Assembly (NCBI RefSeq): GCF_001908375.1
Contig: NZ_CP017241.1
Location: 1,739,001-1,803,000 of the forward strand
Source of the DNA: Rhizobium etli 8C-3
Lineage (GTDB): Bacteria > Pseudomonadota > Alphaproteobacteria > Rhizobiales > Rhizobiaceae
Reading direction: 5' to 3'
Length of the DNA: 64,000 bases
A program made the translations under genes and the position numbers. Below the pieces are notes generated by a model that saw only the letters and a program-made list of their open reading frames with translations, searched no databases and was not told the origin of the DNA. Each line of letters begins with the position of its first letter. Positions within the stretch are counted from its first letter, which is position 1. Below, one piece after another: positions 52,960-63,612 of the stretch.

Positions 52960-54795
52960 TCATGCGCGCTCCATGACGTAGCTGCCCGGTGCTTCCTCGA
53001 TGGCGTTGAGCGCCGTGCCGCCGGGTTTGCGCGCGGGCACGCGTTCAGCATCCCTGGCTTCGATCCAGGTGTGCCAGTGCGGCCACCAGGAGCCGGGGTT
53101 TTCCTCGGCCTTGGCGAGCCAGGTGTCGTAATCGCCCTTTGGCGGACCGCCGGTCCAGAACTGGTATTTCTTTTTGTCGGGCGGGTTGACGACGCCGGCG
53201 ATATGGCCGGAGCCGGCCAGCACGAAATCGACTTTTCCGCCGAAGAACCGGCTGCCGAGGAAGACGGAATTCGCAGGAGCGATATGGTCTTCGCGGGTCG
53301 CCAGATTGTAGACCGGGATCTTCACGTCCTTCAGCGATACGGTCTTGCCGCCAAGCATCATTTCGCCGGCAGTGAGCGCATTCTTTAGATAGCAGTTGCG
53401 CAGGTAGAAGGCGTGGTTGGCGGCCGCCATGCGGGTGGAGTCGGCATTCCAGAAGAGCAGGTCGAAGGGCATCGGCATTTCGCCCTTCAGGTAGTTGTTG
53501 ACGAAATAGGGCCAGATCAGCTCGGAGGCGCGCAGCATGTTGAAGGCGGTCGCCATTTTCGAGCCGTCGAGATATCCGGTCGCCTGCATATGGGCCTCGA
53601 GTGCTTCCAGCTGCTCCTCGTCGACAAAGACCTTGAGGTCGCCCGCATGGGTGAAATCGACCTGGGTGGTGAACAGCGTCGCCGTCTTGATGCGCTTGTT
53701 TTTCTCCTTGGCGTGCAGTGCCAGTGTTGCCGCAAGCAGCGTTCCGCCCACGCAATAGCCGACGCTATTCACATCCTTTTCATCGGTGGCCTTCTCGATC
53801 GTTTCAAGCGCGAAATCGATGCCCTCGCGGGCGTAGGCCGTCCAATCCTTCCCGGCATGGCGGGCATCAGGGTTCACCCATGAAATGACGAAGACCGTAT
53901 GGCCCTGGTCGACGCACCATTTGATGAAGGATTTCTGCGGGTTGAGGTCGAGGATATAGAATTTGTTGATCCACGGCGGGCAGATGAGAAGAGGGCGTTT
54001 CAGCACCGTATCCGTGGACGAATCATACTGGATAATCTGGCAGATGTCGTTTTGCGCGATCACTTTGCCCGGGGTCAGCGCCATGTCCCGACCAACGGCG
54101 AATTTTGTCATGTCGGTTTGGCGCAGCTTCAGGTCGCCGCGACCGGCCGCAATGTCCTCCGCGAGCATCTTCATGCCGCGCACGAGGTTTTCGCCGTTGG
54201 TCGCGATCGTTTCGCGGTAGAGCTGCGGATTGGTGGCGACAAAATTGCTCGGCGAAAGGGCAGCAGTGATCTGCTTCACGTAGAAGCTCGCCTTATGCCT
54301 CGTATGCTCGTCGAGTCCTTCTGTCTGGGCGACGATCTTCTCTGCCCAGTCGGCGGTGATGAAATAGACCTGACGCAGGAAATCGAAGAAGGGGTTCTTC
54401 TGCCAGTCGGCGTCGGAAAAGCGCTTGTCCTTGCGATCGGGCTCAGGTTCGCCAGCTTCGCCCTGCAAGCGTTGCATCGAGCGCATCCAGACGCCGAAAT
54501 AGCTGCTCATCAGCTGTGTTTGCGCCTCGAAAGTCCGGCGCGGATCCGACATCCAGTACTCGGTGACCTTGGAGAGCGTCTTGACCATGTCGGTCATCGG
54601 CGCGGCGAGCCGGTCGTTGGTTTCCCCGCTCTTGCGCGGCGCAAGCCAGACGGAGGCCGCCTTGCCGAGATTTTCCAGCGCGCGGGCAATGTTCACCGCC
54701 ATCGCCTCTGGATCCTTCAACAGGTAAGGATCGAGATTCGGTTCGAAACCGGGGATTTTCGCCTTCCCGCCATTTTCCTGCTTGCTGTCGGTCAC
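52960..54795 (-). CDS. phaC: Class I poly-3-hydroxybutyrate synthase
   Basis: Polymerises 3-hydroxyacyl-CoA into PHB granules. The lipase-like box is VGYCVGGTLLAATLAL, with the nucleophile Cys of PhaC, followed by the GxCxG region; ICPPWINKFYILDLNPQKSF and FVISWVNPDARHAGKDW are the family's other hallmarks, as is HIAGVVNPP with the catalytic His. The gene starts at GTG 54795 (TDSKQENGG), with GGAGG six bases upstream; a TTG at 54828 is less likely. 611 aa, full length. No phaR/phaZ or phasin gene is adjacent. Confidence 0.95.
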   Translation of the reverse strand: MTDSKQENGGKAKIPGFEPNLDPYLLKDPEAMAVNIARALENLGKAASVWLAPRKSGETNDRLAAPMTDMVKTLSKVTEYWMSDPRRTFEAQTQLMSSYFGVWMRSMQRLQGEAGEPEPDRKDKRFSDADWQKNPFFDFLRQVYFITADWAEKIVAQTEGLDEHTRHKASFYVKQITAALSPSNFVATNPQLYRETIATNGENLVRGMKMLAEDIAAGRGDLKLRQTDMTKFAVGRDMALTPGKVIAQNDICQIIQYDSSTDTVLKRPLLICPPWINKFYILDLNPQKSFIKWCVDQGHTVFVISWVNPDARHAGKDWTAYAREGIDFALETIEKATDEKDVNSVGYCVGGTLLAATLALHAKEKNKRIKTATLFTTQVDFTHAGDLKVFVDEEQLEALEAHMQATGYLDGSKMATAFNMLRASELIWPYFVNNYLKGEMPMPFDLLFWNADSTRMAAANHAFYLRNCYLKNALTAGEMMLGGKTVSLKDVKIPVYNLATREDHIAPANSVFLGSRFFGGKVDFVLAGSGHIAGVVNPPDKKKYQFWTGGPPKGDYDTWLAKAEENPGSWWPHWHTWIEARDAERVPARKPGGTALNAIEEAPGSYVMERA

Positions 54796-54863
54796 GCGTC
54801 TCCTCCGGCGGCAGCAATCCTCTTGCAAATCAAGTTGTACATCGTCCCGGATCGATAAAACAA

Positions 54864-54885
54864 GTTCAACACGAGTGAACTCGTG
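54864..54885. promoter_or_regulatory. Nested palindromes between phaC and the lipoprotein gene
   Basis: GTTCA-N7-TGAAC (54864-54880) and CACGAGT-GA-ACTCGTG (54870-54885) overlap in the divergent promoter region. Such nested inverted repeats may be a regulator site for either gene; nothing is known about the regulator. Confidence 0.4.
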
Positions 54886-54949
54886 CTATTGCTTTGTTGC
54901 TGCGACAAATTTAACAGTCGCTGAGGCTTCAGGATTTGGAAGATCTGGC

Positions 54950-55366
54950 ATGACGACGAACGGCATCTTAGGCATCGCACTCGCAACCCGCACGGCACTC
55001 GCTGCCGCGGCCGCAGCGATGATGCTTGCTGGATGCTCATACACGCCCGAGCAGAAGGCAGCCGCCGCGGCGCGGCGCGCGCCTCCCACGGCCGTCGTCA
55101 TGACCCCGACCAAGGGCGAGGAGCCGGCACAAAGCAGCCTTTCCCACTATCCGGACGGCTATCCGAGCTTCGGCGCGCCGCTGACTGCAGCAAATGCCCA
55201 GATGAGCAATGAGGAAGCTGCAAGCTTGGGGCAGAAGCTTTCGGCACTGCGCGTCCAGCGCAAGGCAGGCACGATTTCGGAAGCCGAGTATCAGCGGCGG
55301 GTGGTCGAATACCGCAAGCTTGCCGCCGAGCACGGCACAGACGCGCTCTCTGCAATCGGCAATTAA
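54950..55366 (+). CDS. Small lipoprotein with SHOCT-like C-terminus
   Basis: 138 aa with a signal peptide and lipobox (AAAAMMLAGC, Cys about residue 26). A Pro-rich linker follows, then a helix pair MSNEEAASLGQKLSALRVQRKAGTISEAEYQRRVVEYRKLAAEHG, which resembles SHOCT short domains (L-x2-L-x5-G-x-I-(T/S)-x2-E(F/Y)). Start ATG 54950 has GGAAGA before it; the longer frame from 54782 runs back over the phaC promoter region and is not credible. Function unknown. Confidence 0.72.
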   Translation: MTTNGILGIALATRTALAAAAAAMMLAGCSYTPEQKAAAAARRAPPTAVVMTPTKGEEPAQSSLSHYPDGYPSFGAPLTAANAQMSNEEAASLGQKLSALRVQRKAGTISEAEYQRRVVEYRKLAAEHGTDALSAIGN

Positions 55367-55588
55367 GTCTTGCCTTTCAGGTGATTTGGACGCAAAGCCT
55401 TCCGCAACTGGCGGGAGACGCAATTTTCCCGATAATACGCGTCTGTCGCGGCCGTTCGCCAAAGATTCGCCGCGGGACGAAAGTCTGATCAATACGGCGT
55501 TTGCGATTGTGAAGTTCGTGTCGCAGGCAGCCGGGAACAAACGAGCTTCGAGCGCGGTCGTGGTGGCCGCATTTCCATGGGGAAAGAG

Positions 55589-56806
55589 ATGGAAGAGTTT
55601 CACAAAGTCCGGCGTTTGCCGCCTTACGTTTTCGAACAGGTCAACCGTTTGAAAGCGAGCGCGCGAGCGGGCGGCGCCGATATCATCGATCTCGGCATGG
55701 GAAATCCGGATCTCCCCACTCCTAAGGCGATCGTCGATAAACTATGCGAGGTCGTCCAGGATCCGCGCACGCACCGCTATTCCTCCTCCAAAGGCATTCC
55801 CGGCCTTCGCCGGGCACAGGCCGCCTATTACGCCCGCCGTTTCGGCGTGAAGCTCAATCCGGATACGCAGGTCGTCGCGACCCTCGGCTCGAAGGAAGGC
55901 TTCGCCAACATGGCGCAGGCGATCACCGCGCCGGGTGACGTCATCCTCTGCCCGAACCCGACCTATCCGATCCATGCCTTCGGCTTCCTGATGGCAGGCG
56001 GCGTGATCCGCTCGATCCCGGTCGAGCCGGACGAGAACTTCTTCCAGCCGCTGGAGCGGGCCGTCCGCCACTCGATCCCGAAACCCTTGGCGCTGGTCCT
56101 GAACTATCCGTCCAACCCGACCGCCCTTGTCGCGACGCTCGATTTCTACAAGGATGTCGTTGCCTTCGCCAAGAAGCACGACATCATCGTGCTGTCGGAC
56201 CTCGCTTATTCGGAAATCTACTTCAATGGCGAGCCGCCGCCATCCGTCCTGCAGGTTCCTGGCGCCATGGATGTCACCGTCGAGTTCACCTCGATGTCGA
56301 AGACCTTCTCGATGCCCGGCTGGCGCATGGGTTTTGCGGTCGGCAACGAGCGGCTGATCGCGGCTCTGACACGCGTCAAGTCCTACCTAGACTACGGCGC
56401 CTTCACGCCGATCCAGGTAGCGGCGACGCATGCTTTGAACGGTGACGGTTCCGACATCGCAGAAGTCCGCAACGTCTACAAGCGCCGGCGCGACGTCATG
56501 GTCGAAAGCTTCGGCAAGGCCGGTTTCGACGTGCCGCCGCCGGCAGCCACGATGTTTGCCTGGGCGAGGATCCCGGAAAAGTTCCGTCATCTCGGTTCGC
56601 TCGAATTCTCCAAGCTACTCGTCGAAAAGGCTGATGTCGCGGTCGCACCGGGCGTCGGCTTCGGCGAGCAGGGCGATGATTACGTGCGTCTGGCGCTCGT
56701 GGAGAACGAGCATCGAATCCGCCAGGCTGCCCGCAACATCAAGAAGTTCCTGTCGACGGCCGACGAGACGATGCATAACGTCATATCGCTCAATGCGCAC
56801 CGCTGA
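55589..56806 (+). CDS. PLP-dependent aminotransferase (LL-diaminopimelate/alanine type)
   Basis: A 405-aa class I aminotransferase. The PLP lysine is in FTSMSKTFSMPGWRMGFAVG, with NYPSNPTALVATLDFY and the HYSSSKGIPGLRRAQAAYY-like substrate region before it. The first 15 residues (MEEFHKVRRLPPYVFEQVN) match rhizobial and AlaC-like enzymes annotated as LL-diaminopimelate or alanine aminotransferases; the true substrate cannot be told from sequence. An upstream ATG at 55577 exists. It is 70 bases from hom, with a hairpin between them. Confidence 0.88.
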   Translation: MEEFHKVRRLPPYVFEQVNRLKASARAGGADIIDLGMGNPDLPTPKAIVDKLCEVVQDPRTHRYSSSKGIPGLRRAQAAYYARRFGVKLNPDTQVVATLGSKEGFANMAQAITAPGDVILCPNPTYPIHAFGFLMAGGVIRSIPVEPDENFFQPLERAVRHSIPKPLALVLNYPSNPTALVATLDFYKDVVAFAKKHDIIVLSDLAYSEIYFNGEPPPSVLQVPGAMDVTVEFTSMSKTFSMPGWRMGFAVGNERLIAALTRVKSYLDYGAFTPIQVAATHALNGDGSDIAEVRNVYKRRRDVMVESFGKAGFDVPPPAATMFAWARIPEKFRHLGSLEFSKLLVEKADVAVAPGVGFGEQGDDYVRLALVENEHRIRQAARNIKKFLSTADETMHNVISLNAHR

Positions 56807-56823
56807 CATCTTCACACCTCAAC

Positions 56824-56847
56824 GGCAGCCGCTCTTTGGCGGCTGCC
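56824..56847 (+). other. Hairpin between the aminotransferase gene and hom
   Basis: GGCAGCCGC pairs with GCGGCTGCC across six bases. There is no T-run after it, so it may be a processing or attenuator element that tunes hom expression rather than a terminator. Confidence 0.4.
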
Positions 56848-56873
56848 TCTCATAAAACACGCAGGATCGTTTC

Positions 56874-58196
56874 ATGACAGACGCCCTCAAAATCGGCATT
56901 GCGGGCCTTGGCACCGTTGGTGCTTCGCTCGTCCGTATCATTCAGAGCCGCAGCAATGAGCTTGCTGCCACGTGTGGGCGACCGATCCTGATCACGGGCG
57001 TTTCGGCTCGCGACAAGACAAAGGACCGCGGCCTTCATCTTGCCGGCGTCGAGTGGTTCGACCGGCCGGAAGACCTGGCTGAAAAAGGAGATATCGACGT
57101 TTTCGTCGAACTCATCGGCGGCGCCAACGGACCGGCCAACAGTTCGGTGCGCGCCGCTCTCGAACGCGGTCTCCACGTGGTGACAGCCAACAAGGCGCTG
57201 CTTGCCTATCACGGCGTCGAGCTGGCGACGATCGCGGAAGAAAAGGGCACACTGCTGAATTTCGAGGCCGCCGTGGCCGGCGGCATTCCCGTCATCAAGG
57301 CGCTGCGAGAATCGCTGACGGGCAACACGATTTCACGCATCTACGGCATCATGAACGGCACCTGCAACTACATCCTGACCAAGATGGAGAAGGAGGGGCT
57401 GTCCTTTGCAGATTGCCTGAAGGAAGCACAGCGTCTCGGCTATGCCGAAGCCGATCCGGCCTTCGACATCGAGGGCAATGATACGGCGCACAAGCTCTCG
57501 ATCCTAACGACGCTTGCCTTCGGCAACCAGATCGCGGCTGACGACATCTACCTTGAAGGCATAACGAATATTTCGATCGAGGATATCCATGCGGCGGCCG
57601 AGCTCGGCTATCGCATCAAGCTGCTCGGCGTCGCGCAGCGCACCGATACCGGCATCGAACAGCGCGTGCACCCGACCATGGTGCCAGTCGATTCGGTCAT
57701 TGCCCAGGTGGATGGCGTCACCAACGCTGTGGCGATCGAATCCGACATTCTCGGCGAACTGCTGATGGTTGGCCCCGGTGCCGGCGGCAATGCGACTGCA
57801 TCCTCGGTGCTTGGCGATATCGCCGACATCGCCAAAAGCCAGCCTGGCGCGCAGCGCGTACCGGTTCTCGGCCATCCGGCAAAGGCGCTGGAGTCCTACC
57901 GCAAGGCTCGGATGCAGAGCCATGAAGGCGGCTATTTCATCCGCCTGACGGTGCTTGACCGCACCGGCGTTTTTGCGAGCGTCGCGACGCGCATGGCAGA
58001 AAACCACATCTCGCTGGAGTCCATCGTGCAGCGGTCGCAACAGCATCTGGCGCCTTCGCACCACCAGACCATCATCCTCGTCACCCATGCGACGATGGAG
58101 GATTCCGTGCGCAAGGCTGTTGCTTCTATCAAGGGCGAGGGCTACCTCGTCGGCGATCCGCAGGTGATCCGCATCGAGCGCCCCAAAGAAGATTGA
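56874..58196 (+). CDS. hom: Homoserine dehydrogenase
   Basis: Reduces aspartate semialdehyde to homoserine on the way to threonine and methionine. NAD(P) site IGIAGLGTVGASLVRII, catalytic segment AVAGGIPVIKALRESLTGNTISRIYGIMNGTCNYILTKM, and a C-terminal ACT domain (YFIRLTVLDRTGVFASVATRMAENHISLESIVQR) that carries threonine feedback. 440 aa, full length. It follows the aminotransferase gene and precedes recJ. Confidence 0.96.
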   Translation: MTDALKIGIAGLGTVGASLVRIIQSRSNELAATCGRPILITGVSARDKTKDRGLHLAGVEWFDRPEDLAEKGDIDVFVELIGGANGPANSSVRAALERGLHVVTANKALLAYHGVELATIAEEKGTLLNFEAAVAGGIPVIKALRESLTGNTISRIYGIMNGTCNYILTKMEKEGLSFADCLKEAQRLGYAEADPAFDIEGNDTAHKLSILTTLAFGNQIAADDIYLEGITNISIEDIHAAAELGYRIKLLGVAQRTDTGIEQRVHPTMVPVDSVIAQVDGVTNAVAIESDILGELLMVGPGAGGNATASSVLGDIADIAKSQPGAQRVPVLGHPAKALESYRKARMQSHEGGYFIRLTVLDRTGVFASVATRMAENHISLESIVQRSQQHLAPSHHQTIILVTHATMEDSVRKAVASIKGEGYLVGDPQVIRIERPKED

Positions 58197-58366
58197 GAAC
58201 CCGTCTTCCTTAAAAGAACTGAGGAGCGAGGCATCCGGGGCACTCGTCCACAGCTAACACGAGCCTTCGTGTCCAAAATCGTTGTGTGCTCCACCAAAGC
58301 CACATAAATCTGCCGACAGCGCTCCGGTCCCGGGGTGGTGACAAGCGATGGCGATCAGAGGGTATT

Positions 58367-60169
58367 GTGGATATAGCCGCCGATCCGGTACAGCGGGCAT
58401 TCCTGGGGGTGGAGAAATCCGTCCTCGATAACCGCTGGGTGTCGCGCCTGGATCAGGCCGGACAGAACCGAGCGCTTGCCATATCCCAGGTGCACGGGCT
58501 GCCGGATTTGATTGCGCGCGTACTCGCCGGACGGGGTGTCGGGGTCGACGAGGCCCTGGAATTTCTCGATCCGACGATCCGCAGCCTGATGCCTGACCCC
58601 TATACGCTTACGGATTGCGAGAAAGCGGCCAGACGTCTGGTCGAGGCGATCGGGCGCGGCGAGAACGTTGCAATCTTCGGCGACTATGACGTCGATGGCG
58701 CGGCTTCCTCGGCGCTGATGTATCGTTTCCTCACGCATTTCGGCGTGAGAGCCAATATCTACATTCCCGATCGCATCTTCGAAGGCTATGGACCCAATCC
58801 GACGGCGATCGATCAGCTGATCGACAACGGCGCACAACTGATCGTGACCGTCGATTGCGGCTCGACCAGCCATGAAGCGCTAGGAGCTGCCGAAAAGCGG
58901 AACATCGACGTCGTCGTCATTGATCACCACCAGGTGACACATGATCTGCCGCACTGTCATGCTCTGGTGAACCCGAACCGCGAGGACGATCTTTCCGGGC
59001 AAGGGCATCTTTGCGCTGCGGGCGTCGTCTTCCTTGTGCTGGTCGCGGTGCTGCGGCTGCTGCGCGAGACGGGCGACAAGCGAGTTACGGGGATCGACTT
59101 GCTGCATTGGCTCGATATCGTGGCGCTTGCGACGGTCTGCGATGTCGTGCCGCTTAAGGGTCTGAACCGTGCCTATGTCGTCAAGGGCCTGGTCGCTGCG
59201 CGCCACCAGAGCAATGCCGGGCTCACGGCACTTTTTCGCAAGGCGGGCCTTTCCGGACCGGTGACGCCCTACCATTTCGGCTTTCTCATCGGTCCGCGCA
59301 TCAATGCCGGCGGCCGTATCGGCGACGCGGCACTTGGCAGCAGGCTTCTGACGCTGGACGATCCCGGCGAGGCGGAGGTTATCGCCCAGCGGCTGGACGA
59401 GCTCAATCGCGAACGCCAGGCGATGGAAGCGGCGATGCTGCAGGAGGCCGAGGCAGAGGCGCTTGCCGAGTATGGAGACGGCGAGGGCGCTTCGGTGATC
59501 GTCACCGCACGGGACAAGTGGCATCCGGGCATCGTCGGCCTGCTGGCTGCGCGGCTGAAGGAGAAATTCAAGCGTCCGGCTTTCGCCATCGCTTTCGACC
59601 CGTCGGGTCGCGGAACGGGCTCGGGCCGTTCGATCAACGGTTTCGACATGGGCAGGATGGTGCGCGCGGCCATGGACGAAGGCCTGCTTCTCAAGGGGGG
59701 CGGTCATGCGATGGCTGCGGGCTTGACCGTCGAGCGTGAAAAGCTCGGAGCCTTGCGCAACTTCTTCACAGAACGTGCCGAAAAAACCGTGTCGGCGCTT
59801 GTCGCCAATGAGACGCTGAAGATCGACGGCGCAATCGGCGCCAGCGGGGCCACGATCGAATTGATCGACCGGCTGGAAACGGCCGGGCCCTACGGCTCGG
59901 GGCATTCGCAGCCGATCTTCGCGGTGCCCGCGCATCGTCTGCGCGACGCAAGGATGGTCGGCGACAAACATGTGAAGGTAACGCTTGAGGCGATGGACGG
60001 CTCCCGCCTCGACGGCATCGCTTTCCGCGCCGCCGACACCTCTCTCGGCAACCTTCTGCTCAATTCCCGCGGGGCGAGCCTGCATGTCGCGGGAATGCTG
60101 GGCGCCGAGCATTATCAGGGCGCGAGACGCATCCAGCTGCGTGTCTGCGACGCAGCGCCGGCGCGGTAG
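58367..60169 (+). CDS. recJ: Single-stranded-DNA-specific exonuclease RecJ
   Basis: 5'-3' exonuclease of recombination and mismatch repair. DHH-family motifs are AIFGDYDVDGAASSALMYRFL, VDVVVIDHHQVTHDLP and, C-terminal, the DHHA1 motif region SGRGTGSGRSINGFDMGRMVRAAMDEGLLLKGGGHAMAAGLTV. About 600 aa. The GTG at 58367 is chosen (AGAGGG four bases upstream, and residues DPVQRAFLGVEKSVLDNRW are where the family starts), over a GTG at 58286. It runs to within 13 bases of the end of rmlA (convergent). Confidence 0.93.
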   Translation: MDIAADPVQRAFLGVEKSVLDNRWVSRLDQAGQNRALAISQVHGLPDLIARVLAGRGVGVDEALEFLDPTIRSLMPDPYTLTDCEKAARRLVEAIGRGENVAIFGDYDVDGAASSALMYRFLTHFGVRANIYIPDRIFEGYGPNPTAIDQLIDNGAQLIVTVDCGSTSHEALGAAEKRNIDVVVIDHHQVTHDLPHCHALVNPNREDDLSGQGHLCAAGVVFLVLVAVLRLLRETGDKRVTGIDLLHWLDIVALATVCDVVPLKGLNRAYVVKGLVAARHQSNAGLTALFRKAGLSGPVTPYHFGFLIGPRINAGGRIGDAALGSRLLTLDDPGEAEVIAQRLDELNRERQAMEAAMLQEAEAEALAEYGDGEGASVIVTARDKWHPGIVGLLAARLKEKFKRPAFAIAFDPSGRGTGSGRSINGFDMGRMVRAAMDEGLLLKGGGHAMAAGLTVEREKLGALRNFFTERAEKTVSALVANETLKIDGAIGASGATIELIDRLETAGPYGSGHSQPIFAVPAHRLRDARMVGDKHVKVTLEAMDGSRLDGIAFRAADTSLGNLLLNSRGASLHVAGMLGAEHYQGARRIQLRVCDAAPAR

Positions 60170-60182
60170 TCACCGAGCGGGC

Positions 60183-61052
60183 TCACCAGTCGGAGGAGAG
60201 TTTCGTCAGATATTGTCCGTAGGCGCTCTTGCCGAGCCTTTCGGCGAGCTTGGCAAGCTCATCCTGGGAGATATATCCCATGCGCCAGGCGACTTCCTCG
60301 GGGCAGGCGATCTTGAAGCCCTGACGTTTCTCCAGCGTGCTGACGAAACCTGCAGCGTCGAGGAGGCTGTCCGGTGTGCCGGTGTCGAGCCAGGCATAGC
60401 CTCTGCCCATCACTTCCACGAAGAGTTGTCCGCGCTCGAGATATGTGCGGTTGACATCGGTGATCTCCAATTCACCGCGCGGCGACGGCTTCAGATTGGC
60501 GGCGATGTCGACCACCTGCTGATCGTAGAAATAAAGGCCGGTCACCGCCCAGTTCGATCTCGGCTCATTGGGCTTCTCTTCGATCGACAGCGCATTCATC
60601 TTCGCGTCGAAGCCGACGACGCCGTAGCGTTCCGGATCAGTGACGTGATAGGCAAAGACCGTCGCGCCTTGAAGGCGGCTGGTGCCGGATTTCATGATTT
60701 CCGGCAGGCCGTGGCCATAGAAGATGTTGTCGCCGAGGACCAGTGCCGAGGTGTCGCCATGTATGAAGTCGGCACCGATGATGAAAGCCTGCGCGAGGCC
60801 GTCAGGCCTCGGCTGCACGGCATAGGTCAGCGAGATGCCCCATTGCGATCCGTCTCCGAGAAGGCGCTTGAAGGCTTCGACGTCGTGCGGTGTGGTAATG
60901 ATCATGAAGTCCCGGATGCCGGCAAGCATCAGCGTCGTCAGCGGATAGTAGATCATCGGCTTGTCGTAGACCGGCATCAGCTGTTTCGAGACGGCCTGGG
61001 TGATCGGGTGCAAACGAGTCCCAGTACCCCCGGCGAGAATAATACCCTTCAT
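60183..61052 (-). CDS. rmlA: Glucose-1-phosphate thymidylyltransferase
   Basis: First step of dTDP-L-rhamnose synthesis. The N-terminal nucleotide site is [46 protein letters not shown], followed by [15 protein letters not shown], both standard; 289 aa. ATG 61052 has GGGAG upstream. It is the last gene of the rmlCBDA operon, 10 bases after rmlD. Confidence 0.96.
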   Translation of the reverse strand: MKGIILAGGTGTRLHPITQAVSKQLMPVYDKPMIYYPLTTLMLAGIRDFMIITTPHDVEAFKRLLGDGSQWGISLTYAVQPRPDGLAQAFIIGADFIHGDTSALVLGDNIFYGHGLPEIMKSGTSRLQGATVFAYHVTDPERYGVVGFDAKMNALSIEEKPNEPRSNWAVTGLYFYDQQVVDIAANLKPSPRGELEITDVNRTYLERGQLFVEVMGRGYAWLDTGTPDSLLDAAGFVSTLEKRQGFKIACPEEVAWRMGYISQDELAKLAERLGKSAYGQYLTKLSSDW

Positions 61053-61062
61053 CCAAATCTCC

Positions 61063-61950
61063 CTAGAAGCCTTTGTTAAGAATGACCTGCATGACAATCC
61101 TCATGGATTGCTTCCAGTCCGCCAGGCGCAGTCCATATCGGGTGGCGAGCTTCTCACAGCTGAGGCGTGAATTGGCCGGACGCTTCGCCGGCGTCGGATA
61201 GTCCGCCGTCGTGATGCGTTCGACGCGAATGCTCTTGCCGCCAAATTTGTGAAGTTCGACGAATATCTCCTCGGCGAAATCCGCCCAGCTCGCTTCACCG
61301 CTGGCGGTCAAGTGAAAGGTGCCGCGGAGCGATGGTGCCGGGTCCGTGACGAGGCGGGATGCGATCGCAAGGATCGCGTCGGCGATGTCGAGCGCAGAAG
61401 TCGGGCATCCGGTCTGGTCGGCGACGACGCGGAGATGATCGCGCGTCTCGGAAAGCCGCAGCATCGTTTTCAGAAAATTGGCGCCGAAGGGCGAATAGAC
61501 CCAGGCGGTACGCAGGATGACGTGATTCGGGTTTGCCGCCGCCACGGCCCGTTCACCCGCAAGCTTCGACTGCCCGTAGACGGAGATTGGCCCTGTCATA
61601 TCCTCTTCGGTATAGGCTGACGGCTTGTCGCCACTGAAGACATAGTCGGTCGAAATGTGGACGACGGGCACACCGATTCGCGCGGCAGACTCGGCAACCG
61701 CTGCAGCACCTGCCGCGTTGACGGCAAAAGCGAGGTCGGCATCGCTCTCGGCCTTGTCGACCGCCGTATAGGCGGCAGCCGAGACAATGACATCGGGATT
61801 CACGATCGAAAGGGCAGCGGCAATGCTGGCGGGATCGGCAAGATCCATTTCCGGACGCCCGACCGCGATGATTTCGACACCCTTCCCAGCGCCTCGCCTG
61901 AGCAGAGACTGGACGACCTGGCCCTGCTTGCCGGTGACGGCAATGCGCAT
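61063..61950 (-). CDS. rmlD: dTDP-4-dehydrorhamnose reductase
   Basis: Final step making dTDP-L-rhamnose. NAD(P) site [18 protein letters not shown], catalytic [41 protein letters not shown] (YxxxK), about 295 aa. Start ATG 61950 with AGGGGTG before it. Five bases after rmlB. Confidence 0.95.
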   Translation of the reverse strand: MRIAVTGKQGQVVQSLLRRGAGKGVEIIAVGRPEMDLADPASIAAALSIVNPDVIVSAAAYTAVDKAESDADLAFAVNAAGAAAVAESAARIGVPVVHISTDYVFSGDKPSAYTEEDMTGPISVYGQSKLAGERAVAAANPNHVILRTAWVYSPFGANFLKTMLRLSETRDHLRVVADQTGCPTSALDIADAILAIASRLVTDPAPSLRGTFHLTASGEASWADFAEEIFVELHKFGGKSIRVERITTADYPTPAKRPANSRLSCEKLATRYGLRLADWKQSMRIVMQVILNKGF

Positions 61951-61955
61951 CGCTA

Positions 61956-63014
61956 TCACCCCTTGAAGACGCCGAGGCGTTCACCGGAATAGACGTTTTC
62001 GCGCAGCGGCCGCCACCACCATTCGTTTTCGAGATACCAGCGTACGGTCTTCTCGATACCGGTTTCGAAGGTTTCCTCAGCCTTCCAGCCGAGTTCGCTT
62101 TCGAGCTTGGAGGCATCGATCGCGTAGCGTGCGTCGTGTCCGGGGCGGTCGGTGACGTTGGTGATCAGCTGCGCGTGCGGGGCATTTTCCTTGTAGACGC
62201 AGTCGAGTATGGCGCAGATGCGCTGAACGACGTCGATGTTCCGGCGCTCATTGCGGCCGCCGACATTGTATTTCTCACCGGGGCGGCCACGGGAGGCGAT
62301 GGTGTAGAGCGCGCGGGCGTGGTCTTCTACGTAGAGCCAGTCGCGGACATTGGCGCCGTTGCCGTAGACCGGCAGCGGCTCGCCTTCAAGCGCATTCAAG
62401 ATCATCAGCGGGATGAGCTTTTCCGGGAAGTGATACGGGCCGTAGTTGTTGGAGCAGTTGGAGACGACCACCGGCAGACCGTAGGTGCGGTGCCAGGCAA
62501 TTGCCAGATGGTCGCTGGCGGCTTTGGAGGCCGAATAGGGCGAGGACGGATCATAGGAGGTTGTCTCCTCGAAAAGACCCTCGTCGCCGAGCGAGCCGTA
62601 GACTTCGTCCGTCGAGACGTGCAGGAAGCGAAAGGCACTCTTCCCACCGGCATCAAGGCCCTCCCAATAGTGCCGTGCGGTATCCAGCAGGCTGAACGTC
62701 CCGACGATGTTGGTCTGGATGAAATCGGCAGCTCCCGAGATCGAGCGGTCGACATGGCTTTCGGCGGCGAGATGCATGACGATGTGCGGGCGGAAGGAGG
62801 CGAATGCCTCCTGGATCTTGGCGCGATCGCAGATGTCGGCGCGCAGGAACTGGTAGTTAGGCGACGCTTCGATGGGCGCCAGGGATGCCAGATTACCGGC
62901 ATAGGTCAGCTTGTCGACATTCAGCACCTCGGCGCCGATCTCGCCGACGAGATGGCGCACCAGTGCCGATCCGATGAAGCCTGCTCCGCCCGTCACCAGT
63001 ATGCGCATCCTCAT
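61956..63014 (-). CDS. rmlB: dTDP-glucose 4,6-dehydratase
   Basis: Second step of the pathway. NAD site [68 protein letters not shown] (YxxxK) and [17 protein letters not shown]; about 352 aa. The ATG at 63014 shares a TGATG overlap with the rmlC stop, so it is taken as start; ATG 63008 is nearly as good. Confidence 0.95.
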   Translation of the reverse strand: MRMRILVTGGAGFIGSALVRHLVGEIGAEVLNVDKLTYAGNLASLAPIEASPNYQFLRADICDRAKIQEAFASFRPHIVMHLAAESHVDRSISGAADFIQTNIVGTFSLLDTARHYWEGLDAGGKSAFRFLHVSTDEVYGSLGDEGLFEETTSYDPSSPYSASKAASDHLAIAWHRTYGLPVVVSNCSNNYGPYHFPEKLIPLMILNALEGEPLPVYGNGANVRDWLYVEDHARALYTIASRGRPGEKYNVGGRNERRNIDVVQRICAILDCVYKENAPHAQLITNVTDRPGHDARYAIDASKLESELGWKAEETFETGIEKTVRWYLENEWWWRPLRENVYSGERLGVFKG

Positions 63015-63592
63015 CAATCCTCGGGTTGTTTTGCTGAATAGGAAAAGAGCTTGGGCAAGTCGGCCAGCCGCGGCAACGTCCTGTCCTTGTCGGACAGCAC
63101 GATGGCTTTCTCGTCTATCGGCCAGCGAATGCCGATAGCCGGGTCGTTCCACGCGATGCCGCGGTCATGCTGCGGGTTGTAGGGGGCGGTCACCTTGTAG
63201 CTGATGACGCTGTTGGGCTCGAGCGTGGCGAAGCCATGCGCAAAGCCGGGCGGCACCCAGAGCTGCGTGCCGTTTTCCAGCGAGAGCTCCCGGGAGAGCC
63301 AGTTGCCGAAGCTCGGTGAGCCGGTACGGACGTCGACGACGACATCCATGATACGGCCGGCAAGGCAGCGCACCAGCTTTGCCTGTGCGAAGGGCGGTAT
63401 CTGGAAATGCAGTCCCCGGACGGTTCCGGGCGCAGCAGAAAACGATTCATTGTCCTGGATGAAGGTGACGTCGGCCACATTTTGCCGGAACCAGGCATCC
63501 TTGAATACCTCGGAAAAATAGCCGCGGTGATCGCCGAAGCGTGGCGGCGTGATCGCGACAATGCCCTCGATGGCAGTGGTCTCAATACGCAT
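63014..63592 (-). CDS. rmlC: dTDP-4-dehydrorhamnose 3,5-epimerase
   Basis: Third step of the pathway; cupin fold with [40 protein letters not shown] (catalytic His), FAHGFATLE. 192 aa. First visible full gene of the rmlCBDA operon. Confidence 0.95.
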   Translation of the reverse strand: MRIETTAIEGIVAITPPRFGDHRGYFSEVFKDAWFRQNVADVTFIQDNESFSAAPGTVRGLHFQIPPFAQAKLVRCLAGRIMDVVVDVRTGSPSFGNWLSRELSLENGTQLWVPPGFAHGFATLEPNSVISYKVTAPYNPQHDRGIAWNDPAIGIRWPIDEKAIVLSDKDRTLPRLADLPKLFSYSAKQPED

Positions 63593-63612
63593 GACTCACC
63601 TTTCTGCCGTTC

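Noticed and set aside
58286..58366. Upstream extension of recJ from GTG 58286
   Set aside because: The GTG at 58367 has AGAGGG four bases upstream and matches the normal start of the family; the extra residues look non-coding.
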